Source: Kiritimatiellia bacterium (GTDB lineage: Bacteria > Verrucomicrobiota > Kiritimatiellia > RFP12 > UBA1067). From it: a stretch of 20,533 bases of DNA. The position numbers and the translations under genes are program-made. Below are positions 13,918 to 20,533 of the stretch, in pieces; the stretch's first letter is position 1; each line of letters opens with the position of its first letter. The notes under the pieces were generated by a model. That model was given only the letters and a program-made list of their open reading frames with translations. It searched no databases and was not told the origin of the DNA. The stretch lies in the NCBI GenBank assembly GCA_016303225.1, contig JAEDMC010000029.1:1-20533 (forward strand), in the 5' to 3' direction.

Positions 13918-15096
13918 ATGCTGAATCAGGAAGTTTACGACAAGGTTGTTGCGACGTTTGAGGCGAAGTTCGGTGCGAAGCCGGCGAAGGTCGCGTATGC
14001 GCCGGGCCGCATTGAGGTCCTGGGCAACCACACTGACTACAACGAGGGTTTCGTCTTCTCGGCGGCGATTGACAAGGGGACGTTCTTTGCGGCGTCGCCA
14101 GCTGACGACGACAAGATCACGCTCGTGGCGCTAGACATGGACGAGACGTACGAGGTCGAGCTCTCTGCCGTTGCGCCGGTCAAGAGCGGCATGACGTGGG
14201 CGAACTACCCGCTCGGCACGTTCAACTGGCTTTTTGAAGGTCGTCCGACGGAAGCGAACCTCGGTTTCAAGGCCGTCTTCGGCGGCAACATCCCGCTCGG
14301 CGCGGGGCTTTCCTCATCCGCCGCGTTGGAGATGGCGACGGTGCTCGCGCTCCAAAAGATTTATGGGACGTCCTTCGGCAGGACCGAGCTCGCGAAAATC
14401 GGGCAGAAGGCCGAGCATACGTTCGCGGGTTGCCCGTGCGGGCTTCTCGACCAGGCGTCTTCTCTTTATGGCAAGGCTGGCGCGCTCGTCAAGAGCGATT
14501 TCCGCTCAAATGAGTTCGAGACGGTGAATTTGGGCGACAAGGTTGCGTTCATGATGGTGAAGTCGAACGCGAAGCACGCGCTCGTGGACGGGGCGTACGC
14601 CTCGCGCCGCCAGGCGTGCGAAGACGCAGCGAAGTACTTCGCGGGCGTCCTCAAGAAGGGTGGAGTCACGCATCTGCGCGACGTCACGGCGGCGGAGTGG
14701 ATTCTCTACCGCGGCGGGCTCTCCGAGACGACGGCGAAGCGGGCAATCCATCCGATCGGCGAGGACGAGCGCGTCCTCCAGGGTGCGTCCCTTCTCGCGA
14801 AGGGTGACCTCAAGGGCTTTGGTGCGCTGATGTACGATTCGCACGAGTCGAGCCGCAACTGGTTCGAGAACTCCTGTGAGGAGCTGGATGCGATTGTTGA
14901 TGCGGCGAAGGCGATTCCCGAAGTCTATGGGGCTCGTCTTTCCGGCGGTGGATTCGGCGGCAGCTGCTGCCTGTTGGTGAATCCGGCGGCGGCGGACAAG
15001 ATCGCTGCGCAGATTTCCAAGGAATACAAGGCGAAGTTCGGCGATGAGCCCGTCTGCTCGGTGATTCAGCCGTCCGACGGCGCGCATCTTGTGTAA
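13918..15096 (+). CDS. galK: Galactokinase (GHMP kinase family)
   Basis: Galactokinase phosphorylates galactose at C1, the entry to the Leloir pathway. The 392-residue product has the galactokinase signature as GRIEVLGNHTDYNEGF (30-45), the GHMP ATP loop PLGAGLSSSAA (126-136), the catalytic aspartate in CGLLDQASSLYG (D178) and a C-terminal GARLSGGGFGGSCC motif. In E. coli-type enzymes the signature is GEHTDY; here Asn37 replaces the Glu that contacts the sugar. Some anaerobic bacterial galactokinases carry GNHTDH, so this may be a known subfamily. ATG 13918 has GAGGAGG seven bases upstream. It follows the permease by 45 bases. No galT or galE is in the window. Confidence 0.9.
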   Translation: MLNQEVYDKVVATFEAKFGAKPAKVAYAPGRIEVLGNHTDYNEGFVFSAAIDKGTFFAASPADDDKITLVALDMDETYEVELSAVAPVKSGMTWANYPLGTFNWLFEGRPTEANLGFKAVFGGNIPLGAGLSSSAALEMATVLALQKIYGTSFGRTELAKIGQKAEHTFAGCPCGLLDQASSLYGKAGALVKSDFRSNEFETVNLGDKVAFMMVKSNAKHALVDGAYASRRQACEDAAKYFAGVLKKGGVTHLRDVTAAEWILYRGGLSETTAKRAIHPIGEDERVLQGASLLAKGDLKGFGALMYDSHESSRNWFENSCEELDAIVDAAKAIPEVYGARLSGGGFGGSCCLLVNPAAADKIAAQISKEYKAKFGDEPVCSVIQPSDGAHLV

Positions 15097-15116
15097 ACTC
15101 ATACAAGGAGTCGTTT

Positions 15117-16127
15117 ATGAACAAGCTTCTGATGTCGCTCGCGGTTGTGTTGACGTTTTCCGTTGCTTTTGCGGATGACGACGCTCTTCCGGTGGTGGCG
15201 ACAAACACGCCGCTGGCGAAGACCTATACGACGTTGCCGCTCTGTCGGCGCGTTGAGCACGGCGCGTCGGTGCGCAAGCCTGGCGGCGAATGGCAGGCGG
15301 CCGAGGAGGGCAAGTTCTATCCCTTCGGCACCTCGTTTCGTGCGGAAAAGGGCGGTCTTCTTGTCGTGGCGTTTGGTGCCGGCGCGACCGTAACGGTTGC
15401 CGATGGTTCCGAGTTCGGCACGCGGCAGCAGAAGATCGGCGTGGAGTCGCGGACGATTTCGCTTGTGCGCGGCACGGTCGAGATCAAGTTGCCGGACAAC
15501 CTGCCCGTGGGCATGTTTTTCGTGACGGCGCCCGGTTTCGTGGCCAAGAATCCTGCCGGAGAATCGCGTTTTGACTATGTGGACAAGGGGGACGGAGACG
15601 AAGCCATCGTCCGTTGCGTGACGGGTTCTTTGGCGGTCGAGGGTCGTCACTTCAACATCCCGGTCATGCATGCTGCGAACGAGCTGAAGATCCGCACGAG
15701 CAAAGACCATCTCTCGACCATCCTCTACGGGACGAGCGGCGATTATGCCGTCAAGGTCGATCAGGGGCTGATGGCGCGTGAGGAGTTTGACGACGAGGGC
15801 AAGGTGAAGACAGTGGTCGAGAAGAGCGAACTCGAGTGGCGCCTGACGCCTTTTACGAAGATTATCATCAATCGTTCCGTGCCTGCAATCGGAGAGCGCA
15901 TGAGTGTCCATACGATGGCCTTTGACGCGTCCGGCGAGCGCAAGAGCGAGCGTTCCTTCTGCGAGGGGCGGGCCGAGGTCAATTCCGGTGAGCTCATCCC
16001 GAAGGAGAACGTCAGCGGCGAGGAGCTTGCCAAGCGCGCTGCCGAGATGACGGAAACGACGGCTGCGGCCGATGCCGAAGAGACATCGGAGACAACCGAC
16101 GAGACGGCTTCAACCGAAGAAGAGTAA
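15117..16127 (+). CDS. Secreted FecR-like domain protein of unknown role
   Basis: A 336-residue exported protein. Residues 1-19 (MNKLLMSLAVVLTFSVAFA) are a signal peptide with an AFA cleavage site. Residues about 75-160 resemble a FecR-type beta-rich domain (LLVVAFGAGATVTVADGSEF, then ISLVRGTVEIKLPDN, then FFVTAPGFVA). The C terminus (about 311-336) is a low-complexity Thr/Glu/Ala tail. FecR domains are known from sigma-regulator proteins and from secreted proteins in PVC bacteria; no TonB box or anti-sigma partner is visible here. AAGGAG lies six bases before ATG 15117. It sits 20 bases after galK and 25 before a PpiD-like gene, so it may be a client or partner of that chaperone. Confidence 0.72.
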   Translation: MNKLLMSLAVVLTFSVAFADDDALPVVATNTPLAKTYTTLPLCRRVEHGASVRKPGGEWQAAEEGKFYPFGTSFRAEKGGLLVVAFGAGATVTVADGSEFGTRQQKIGVESRTISLVRGTVEIKLPDNLPVGMFFVTAPGFVAKNPAGESRFDYVDKGDGDEAIVRCVTGSLAVEGRHFNIPVMHAANELKIRTSKDHLSTILYGTSGDYAVKVDQGLMAREEFDDEGKVKTVVEKSELEWRLTPFTKIIINRSVPAIGERMSVHTMAFDASGERKSERSFCEGRAEVNSGELIPKENVSGEELAKRAAEMTETTAAADAEETSETTDETASTEEE

Positions 16128-16152
16128 GTTCAACAACGACAAGTACAAAAAA

Positions 16153-17814
16153 ATGGTTATTCATCAGTTCAACAAGCTTATCCGGAACAAGTGGGTCTGG
16201 GGCGTTTTTGCAATTGCGATTTCAGCGTTTTTTGCGTTTGATTTCCTTGTTGCGGACATTGGCCGCGAGGCGCCAGAGCGTGGCTCGGGGGCGGGACTCC
16301 TGGGCGGCGAGCAGGTTTCCGCCAGCGTCTTCTCTGATATTGCTGAGGAAATTCGCGGGTTCGGCCAGCAGCGCGATTGGAAGCGCAGCGCCGCCGAGGT
16401 CAATCTCGAGGCGTGGGAAAACTACGCGGCGCTGAAGGTCGCCGGACAGGACGGCCTTGAGGCGACGGACTCCGAAGTCCAGGCGATGATTCGCCGCGAT
16501 CCGTCCTTCCAGCGAAACGGCGGCTTCAGCTTCGCCCTTTATCAGGCCTTGCTGCGCCAGAACGGCCTGACGCCCGAGCGGTTTGAGGCCTATCTGAAGC
16601 GCCGCGTCACCCTGATGCGCATCGGTCAGGCCGTGCTCGCTTCGGCTGTGTGGGCCTCTCCGATGGAGCTTGACAGCGCGATTGCGGACATGACTGACAC
16701 CTTCACGGTGAAGGTCGCCAAGTTTACGCAGGACAAGAAGGACGCCGATGCCGTCAAGTTGGACGATGCCGGGCTCAAGAAGTGGTATGAGGACAACAAG
16801 AAGACCCTCGAGCTTCCAGAGCGCATCAAGATCCGCTCTGTCAAGTTCAGCGCGACGGATCCGATGGTCCTCGCGAAGATGACGGTTTCCACGAACGAGA
16901 TGCAGGACTACTTCGACGTCAACGTCGACAAGTACACGGTCAAGGGCACCAACGGAGAGGAAACGGTCCGCAAGTTCGAGGAACTCACGAAGGCCGAGAA
17001 AGACGGCATTGAGAAGGAACTCCGCACGATTGCGGCTGTTCAGTACTTTGAGACCAATCTCAATGCGCGTGCGTTCGGTGAAAAGTCGATGAACAACGCC
17101 TCGCGTCTGGATGAGATTGCCAAGGAGGAGAAGGCCAAGGTCGAGATCAGCGACTGGTTTGCTGTCGACGGGTCCTATAAGGAAGGCTTCATGAAGCGCG
17201 TATCCCAGATCTGTCCGGGTGCTGAGGGCTTTGTCGAGGCGGTCGCCGAGCTGGATCCGTCCAGCGAGGATCTCCGCTATGCGGTCATTTCCTCGCCGAA
17301 GGCCGTCTGGCTCGTGGAGAAGGCCGAGACGAGCGCCAAGCACACGCCGACCTTTGAGGAGGCGAAGGAGATCATCCGTCCGCGTGCGCTGCGTGACGCC
17401 AAGGCCGATGCGTTCAAGGCGCAGGTCGAGGCGATTGCCGCGAAGGGCGCGGCGGCCGTCGAGGCCGTCAAGGACATCTCGACCAACATCGTCTTCAGTG
17501 TCTCCGATCTCCGGACGTCGGCCTCCACCTTCGAGAATCAGATGGCGGTTGCGCGAGCGGCGATGAAGCTCTACAAGGGCGAAGTCTCTGAGTTCACGCT
17601 GACGGGCACGGGCAAGGCGATTCTCGTCGTTTGCGTCGACCGTACGGCTGGCGATGCCGCCAAGGCTATGGTGCTGCGCAACCAGGTCAAGGACGAGGTG
17701 ACGATGCTCCAGCTCCGCCAGATTCCCGAGTCCTGGAGGAAGTGGAATCTCAAGCGCCTCGGTTTTGAGCCGAACGAATACTCGTCCGTCACGCCGGTGG
17801 AAGAGGAAGAATGA
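16153..17814 (+). CDS. PpiD/SurA-like membrane-anchored periplasmic chaperone
   Basis: A 553-residue protein with a short cytoplasmic start (KLIRNKWVW) and one transmembrane anchor at about 14-33, then a long charged, helical periplasmic part. That is the PpiD layout: SurA-N-like helices (about 40-190, with FQRNGGFSFALYQALLRQNG and ERFEAYLKRRVTLMRIGQ typical of it) followed by a parvulin-like region. The parvulin signature is not clear, so prolyl isomerase activity is uncertain and chaperone function is more likely. ATG 16153 gives the family N terminus; a longer open frame from 16072 runs through the neighbour's end. No clear Shine-Dalgarno is present. It is 25 bases after the FecR-like gene and overlaps dut by four bases. 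Confidence 0.82.
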   Translation: MVIHQFNKLIRNKWVWGVFAIAISAFFAFDFLVADIGREAPERGSGAGLLGGEQVSASVFSDIAEEIRGFGQQRDWKRSAAEVNLEAWENYAALKVAGQDGLEATDSEVQAMIRRDPSFQRNGGFSFALYQALLRQNGLTPERFEAYLKRRVTLMRIGQAVLASAVWASPMELDSAIADMTDTFTVKVAKFTQDKKDADAVKLDDAGLKKWYEDNKKTLELPERIKIRSVKFSATDPMVLAKMTVSTNEMQDYFDVNVDKYTVKGTNGEETVRKFEELTKAEKDGIEKELRTIAAVQYFETNLNARAFGEKSMNNASRLDEIAKEEKAKVEISDWFAVDGSYKEGFMKRVSQICPGAEGFVEAVAELDPSSEDLRYAVISSPKAVWLVEKAETSAKHTPTFEEAKEIIRPRALRDAKADAFKAQVEAIAAKGAAAVEAVKDISTNIVFSVSDLRTSASTFENQMAVARAAMKLYKGEVSEFTLTGTGKAILVVCVDRTAGDAAKAMVLRNQVKDEVTMLQLRQIPESWRKWNLKRLGFEPNEYSSVTPVEEEE

Positions 17815-18239
17815 CACTTCGCTTCAAGAAGGTCCATCCCGACGCGGTTTTGCCGTCGTATGCGCATCCGAGCGATGCTGGGATGGACTTGAGGAGCGTT
17901 GACGATCTCACGCTTGCGCCCGGTCAGCGGGCGCTTGTGCATACCGGGCTCGTGATGCTGCTGCCGCCCCTCTATGAGGCGCAGGTTCGTCCGCGCTCCG
18001 GCCTTGCGCTGAAGAACGGCGTGACTGTCTTGAACACGCCCGGTACGATTGACTCTGGCTATCGCGGCGAGGTCGGCGTCATCTTGATCAACCTCGGTCA
18101 AGCCGCGTTTGACGTCAGAAAGGGCGATAAGATCGCTCAAATGGTCATTGCGCCCGTGACGCAGCCCAACATTGAGGAGACCGATGTCGTTGACGAGACA
18201 GATCGTGGTTCCGGCGGTTTCGGCTCGACGGGCGTTTGA
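17811..18239 (+). CDS. dut: Deoxyuridine triphosphatase (dUTPase)
   Basis: dUTPase hydrolyses dUTP to dUMP, keeping uracil out of DNA and supplying thymidylate synthesis. All five trimeric dUTPase motifs are present in 142 residues: PSDAGMDLRS (20-29), PRSGLALKNG (61-70), GTIDSGYRGEVGVILIN (78-94, catalytic D81), RKGDKIAQMVI (103-113) and the C-terminal P-loop-like DRGSGGFGSTG (131-141) that closes on the substrate. ATG 17811 overlaps the TGA of the PpiD-like gene (ATGA). The stop TGA is part of the first unit (GTTTGAT) of the long heptamer tract downstream, so the last codon Val142 and the stop are written by repeat sequence. Confidence 0.96.
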   Translation: MTLRFKKVHPDAVLPSYAHPSDAGMDLRSVDDLTLAPGQRALVHTGLVMLLPPLYEAQVRPRSGLALKNGVTVLNTPGTIDSGYRGEVGVILINLGQAAFDVRKGDKIAQMVIAPVTQPNIEETDVVDETDRGSGGFGSTGV

Positions 18240-18379
18240 TGTTTGAGGTTTGACATTTGCTGTTTGTGGTTGCGTTTGAAGTTTGAAGTTTGCTGTGTGG
18301 TTGCGTTTGAAGTTTGCTGTTTGTGGTTGCGTTTGAAGTTTGAGATTTGAAATCTGAGATTTGAGATTTGAAATTGAAA
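18234..18379 (+). repeat. Long heptamer tract covering the dut/def junction
   Basis: About 20 units with 7-base spacing: mostly GTTTGAA, GTTTGAG, GTTTGCT, GTTTGTG and ATTTGAA. They are interrupted by a 5-base GTTGC at 18269, 18300 and 18326. A larger module (GTTTGTG, GTTGC, GTTTGAA) recurs three times, once with its first unit shortened to GTGTG. The tract begins within the dut stop region and ends inside the first codons of def, whose TTG start (18368) lies in a unit. On the + strand it is almost free of A-T-pairing complement, so it cannot fold on itself; it may be left single-stranded. Confidence 0.92.
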
Positions 18380-18913
18380 GTCTATAAGTACGGCGAGCAG
18401 GTGCTGCGTGAAAAGGCGACGCCAGTGGCGGTTGTCGACGACAATTTGCGCAAGCTTGCGGAGGACATGATCGAGACCATGCATGCGGCGAAGGGCGTTG
18501 GCCTCGCCGCCGAGCAGGTCGGGCACCTTGAGAAGATGTGCGTCATTGACATTCCCGAAGGCTGCGACGAGCCCGAAGACGAGATGTTCAATGCGCCGAT
18601 TCAGATGCCGCTCGTTCTTTTCAATCCCGAAATCATCGCCCAGGAGGGCAGTCAGCGCGACAAGGAGGGCTGTCTCAGCTTTCCGAACGTGGGAGGATCC
18701 CTCACGCGTGCAGCGCAAGTAACTTGTCAGTATCTGGACGCCGACAATCGTCCCCAGATAATTACGGCTCGTGGCTTTCTTGCGCGCGCGTTGCAACACG
18801 AAATCGACCACCTCAACGGTATCCTCTACATAGACCACATGTCGGCTGTCGAGCGCCTTGCCTGTGCGGCAAAACTCAAGAAGCTCGCCAAGGCCAACGG
18901 CGGAACGCGATAA
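18368..18913 (+). CDS. def: Peptide deformylase
   Basis: Peptide deformylase removes the N-terminal formyl group from nascent proteins, using a bound metal. The 181-residue product has motif 1 GVGLAAEQVG (43-52), motif 2 EGCLSFP (100-106, metal ligand C102) and motif 3 QHEIDHLNG (143-151, ligands H144 and H148, catalytic E145). No ATG lies near the family N terminus. The plausible starts are TTG 18368 (MKLKVYKYG) or TTG 18374, both inside the heptamer tract and without a Shine-Dalgarno. An insertion around residues 64-80 (EGCDEPEDEMFNAP) is longer than in E. coli. The next gene, dnaB, starts 10 bases after its stop. Confidence 0.94.
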   Translation: MKLKVYKYGEQVLREKATPVAVVDDNLRKLAEDMIETMHAAKGVGLAAEQVGHLEKMCVIDIPEGCDEPEDEMFNAPIQMPLVLFNPEIIAQEGSQRDKEGCLSFPNVGGSLTRAAQVTCQYLDADNRPQIITARGFLARALQHEIDHLNGILYIDHMSAVERLACAAKLKKLAKANGGTR

Positions 18914-18923
18914 GGACGCTATA

Positions 18924-20420
18924 ATGCGCGGCATGGAAAATTTGAAGACACCCCCGAACAGCGTTGAGGCCGAGCGAGCTGTGCTCGGTTCGATTCTGCT
19001 CGACACGACGGGACGGAGCGATGACCGCGTGATGGACGAATGCCGCACGCGCGGCATCGTCCCTGAGGCCTTTTACGATCCCGCGAACCGTTCGATTTAC
19101 ACGGTCATGCTTGAGATGTCGATGGCGTCGAAGCCGCTTGATGCGCTTGCGCTCATCGAGGAGCTTCGGCGGACGAGCAAGATCGACGCAGTCGGTGGCG
19201 TCGGCTATATCCAATCGCTCATCGACCAGGTGCCGACGACGGCGCATGCCGAGCACTACATCGGCATTCTCCGAGGCAAGTATTTAAGGAGGCTCATGAT
19301 CGAGCGCGCGACGAAGGTCGTGGAGAAGTGCTTTGACGAAGGGGAGTATCCTGATCCGCAGGTCGTCCTCGGCGACGCGGAGAAAACGTTCCTTGAGATT
19401 GGTGGCTCGGCGGGCAATACGATGCCGTGGTCCGCGGCGGTCGACGACAGCTTCAAGCGCATCGACCGCATGTTTGAGTCCGGCGGCAAGCTGATGGAAG
19501 GCCTTTCGACCGGATACAAGTACCTGGACGAGACGCTGCAGGGGCTCAAGCCCGGCGAAATGATCGTCATCGCGGCCCGTCCGTCCGTCGGCAAGACGTC
19601 GCTTGCGATGAACATTGCCGAGAGCTGTGCGCTGGGGATGGACATGAACAACGTGCCCGTCCGCTATGACAACGGCAAGCGACATCCGGTCGCGATCTTC
19701 TCGCTGGAAATGCCGGTTGAGCAGCTGACGAAGCGCATGTTGGCGGGCCGTGCGCATCTCAACATGTGGCGGCTCAACCGCAATCTCGTGCCTCGAAGCG
19801 AGAAGCAGATGCTCACCAACAACCTGATGCAAGCGATGGGTGAGCTGAAGTCCGCTCCGATCTACGTGGACGATACGGCTGGTCTCGACGTCATGGACCT
19901 CCGTGCGCGCGCGCGCCGCATGAAGAAGCAACACGGCATCGAGCTCATCGTGATTGACTACCTGCAGCTTTGCTGCTGCCGCGAGGGCGCACGCCAGAGC
20001 CGTCAGATCGAAGTCAGCATGATCTCCCAGCAGATCAAGGCGATGGCAAAGGAGCTGAAGGTGCCGGTCATCGTCCTCTCGCAGCTGTCGCGTGCGAACG
20101 AACAGCGCGGCGACAAGTACGAGAAGCCGAAGCTCTCCGACCTCCGCGATTCGGGCGCAATCGAACAGGACGCGGACGTCGTATTCCTCCTGCGGCGTCC
20201 TTCGCGCAACTCGAACGATCCGGAGAGCCAGGACCAGACGCTCGCCTACGTAGACATCGCGAAGAACCGCAACGGCGAGACGGGTGAGGTGAAAATGAAC
20301 TTCATTCGCGAATGGACCCGCTTCCTTGACCGTGAGCCGGAGCACAAGGAAGGCGACAACTTCCAGTCGTCCGAGCAGGAGCCCGAGCACAGCGAATTCG
20401 TCCAGGATCCGATGATCTAA
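18924..20420 (+). CDS. dnaB: Replicative DNA helicase DnaB
   Basis: DnaB is the hexameric 5'-3' helicase that unwinds DNA ahead of the replisome. The 498-residue product has the N-terminal DnaB domain (NSVEAERAVLGSILLD at 12-27), a linker, and the RecA-like motor with Walker A ARPSVGKTSLA (218-228), IFSLEMPVEQL (258-268), Walker B LIVIDYLQL (341-349) and the LSQLSRANEQR (385-395) with LSDLRDSGAIEQDAD (404-418) region. About 17 extra residues (237-256) separate the Walker A helix from the next strand. ATG 18924 has AAGGA seven bases upstream; ATG 18933 is an alternative. It lies 10 bases after def and appears co-transcribed. Confidence 0.96.
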   Translation: MRGMENLKTPPNSVEAERAVLGSILLDTTGRSDDRVMDECRTRGIVPEAFYDPANRSIYTVMLEMSMASKPLDALALIEELRRTSKIDAVGGVGYIQSLIDQVPTTAHAEHYIGILRGKYLRRLMIERATKVVEKCFDEGEYPDPQVVLGDAEKTFLEIGGSAGNTMPWSAAVDDSFKRIDRMFESGGKLMEGLSTGYKYLDETLQGLKPGEMIVIAARPSVGKTSLAMNIAESCALGMDMNNVPVRYDNGKRHPVAIFSLEMPVEQLTKRMLAGRAHLNMWRLNRNLVPRSEKQMLTNNLMQAMGELKSAPIYVDDTAGLDVMDLRARARRMKKQHGIELIVIDYLQLCCCREGARQSRQIEVSMISQQIKAMAKELKVPVIVLSQLSRANEQRGDKYEKPKLSDLRDSGAIEQDADVVFLLRRPSRNSNDPESQDQTLAYVDIAKNRNGETGEVKMNFIREWTRFLDREPEHKEGDNFQSSEQEPEHSEFVQDPMI

Positions 20421-20427
20421 ATCATCG
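20410..20427. repeat. Inverted repeat at the dnaB stop codon
   Basis: CGATGAT (20410-20416) and ATCATCG (20421-20427) form a perfect 7-bp stem whose loop CTAA contains the dnaB stop. No T-run follows, so it is at best a weak transcript-end or stability signal. Confidence 0.4.
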
Positions 20428-20471
20428 CCTGTCCAAAATCAACATGGTAGTGAAAAATCTAAAATTCCCTA

Positions 20472-20500
20472 TTGCACACTGGTGGGGCAAGGTGTATAAT
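20472..20500 (+). promoter_or_regulatory. Sigma-70-type promoter for a gene beyond the window
   Basis: TTGCAC (20472-20477) and TATAAT (20495-20500) are 17 bases apart, so transcription would begin near 20507. An ATG at 20512 opens a frame (MSKKAEQ) that runs off the edge; this would be nearly leaderless. Alternatively AAGAAGG at 20518-20524 is the ribosome site of a start outside the window. The 50 bases between dnaB and this promoter hold nothing else visible. Confidence 0.8.
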
Positions 20501-20533
20501 AGTGTCACGAAATGTCAAAGAAGGCAGAGCAGT

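Noticed and set aside
12556..14031. Long minus-strand ORF opposite the permease and galK
   Set aside because: It crosses two well-supported genes, is very rich in Arg/His/Glu, and has no recognisable motif or ribosome site.
18234..18379. Considered as a CRISPR array
   Set aside because: Units are 7 bases without spacers of unique sequence, and no cas gene is present.
18137..19057. Minus-strand ORF across dut/def/dnaB with repeated SNFKRNHKQQ-like peptide
   Set aside because: The peptide repeat is the antisense translation of the heptamer tract; flanking parts are antisense to real genes.
20410..20427. Intrinsic terminator after dnaB
   Set aside because: The stem is only 7 bp and AT-rich, with no following T-run.

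Overview
The window is GC-rich and gene-dense, with housekeeping genes interleaved with accessory genes. Gene content (nusA-infB-rbfA, a galactokinase with a sugar permease, an NtrBC pair, PaaK) does not fix the phylum. My guess is a PVC-superphylum bacterium (Verrucomicrobiota, Kiritimatiellota or Lentisphaerota type, possibly gut-associated). That rests on overall style: acidic FecR-like secreted protein, lipoproteins with tandem cysteines, strong TTGACT-17-TATAAT promoters and text-like heptamer spacers. It is an inference, not a match.

Layout. 1-755 is a mostly non-coding region with a 21-bp repeat, the 3' end (domains V and VI) of a decayed group II intron, inverted repeats and the nusA promoter. 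756-7017 (+) is a translation and transcription operon: nusA, infB, rbfA and a UvrD/PcrA-like helicase. 12439-6980 (-) is a tightly packed block: two small lipoproteins, a PaaK-like CoA ligase, an NtrB-like kinase, an NtrC-like regulator and a Ser/Thr kinase. Its last gene overlaps the helicase end to end. 12440-12573 is a divergent promoter region with a candidate tandem operator. 12574-20420 (+) is a sugar MFS permease, galactokinase, FecR-like secreted protein, PpiD/SurA-like membrane chaperone, dUTPase, peptide deformylase and DnaB. A promoter for the next gene closes the window.

The most unusual signal is a set of short tracts with a strict 7-nt period. They sit at junctions inside operons (nusA/infB, infB/rbfA, paaK/NtrB, NtrC/Ser-Thr kinase, dut/def) and also inside coding linkers (NtrC, probably IF2). 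The unit sequence differs from tract to tract (TTGGTAG, ATGGTAG, TGTTAGG, TTTGAAG, ACGGAAG), but the period is the same and most units share a terminal AG. The tracts supply or contain neighbouring stop codons, and in one case the start codon. The genes after them lack a visible Shine-Dalgarno, while most genes without a tract have a good one. They resemble in style the heptanucleotide STRR repeats known from cyanobacteria. I regard them as the best candidate here for something undescribed.
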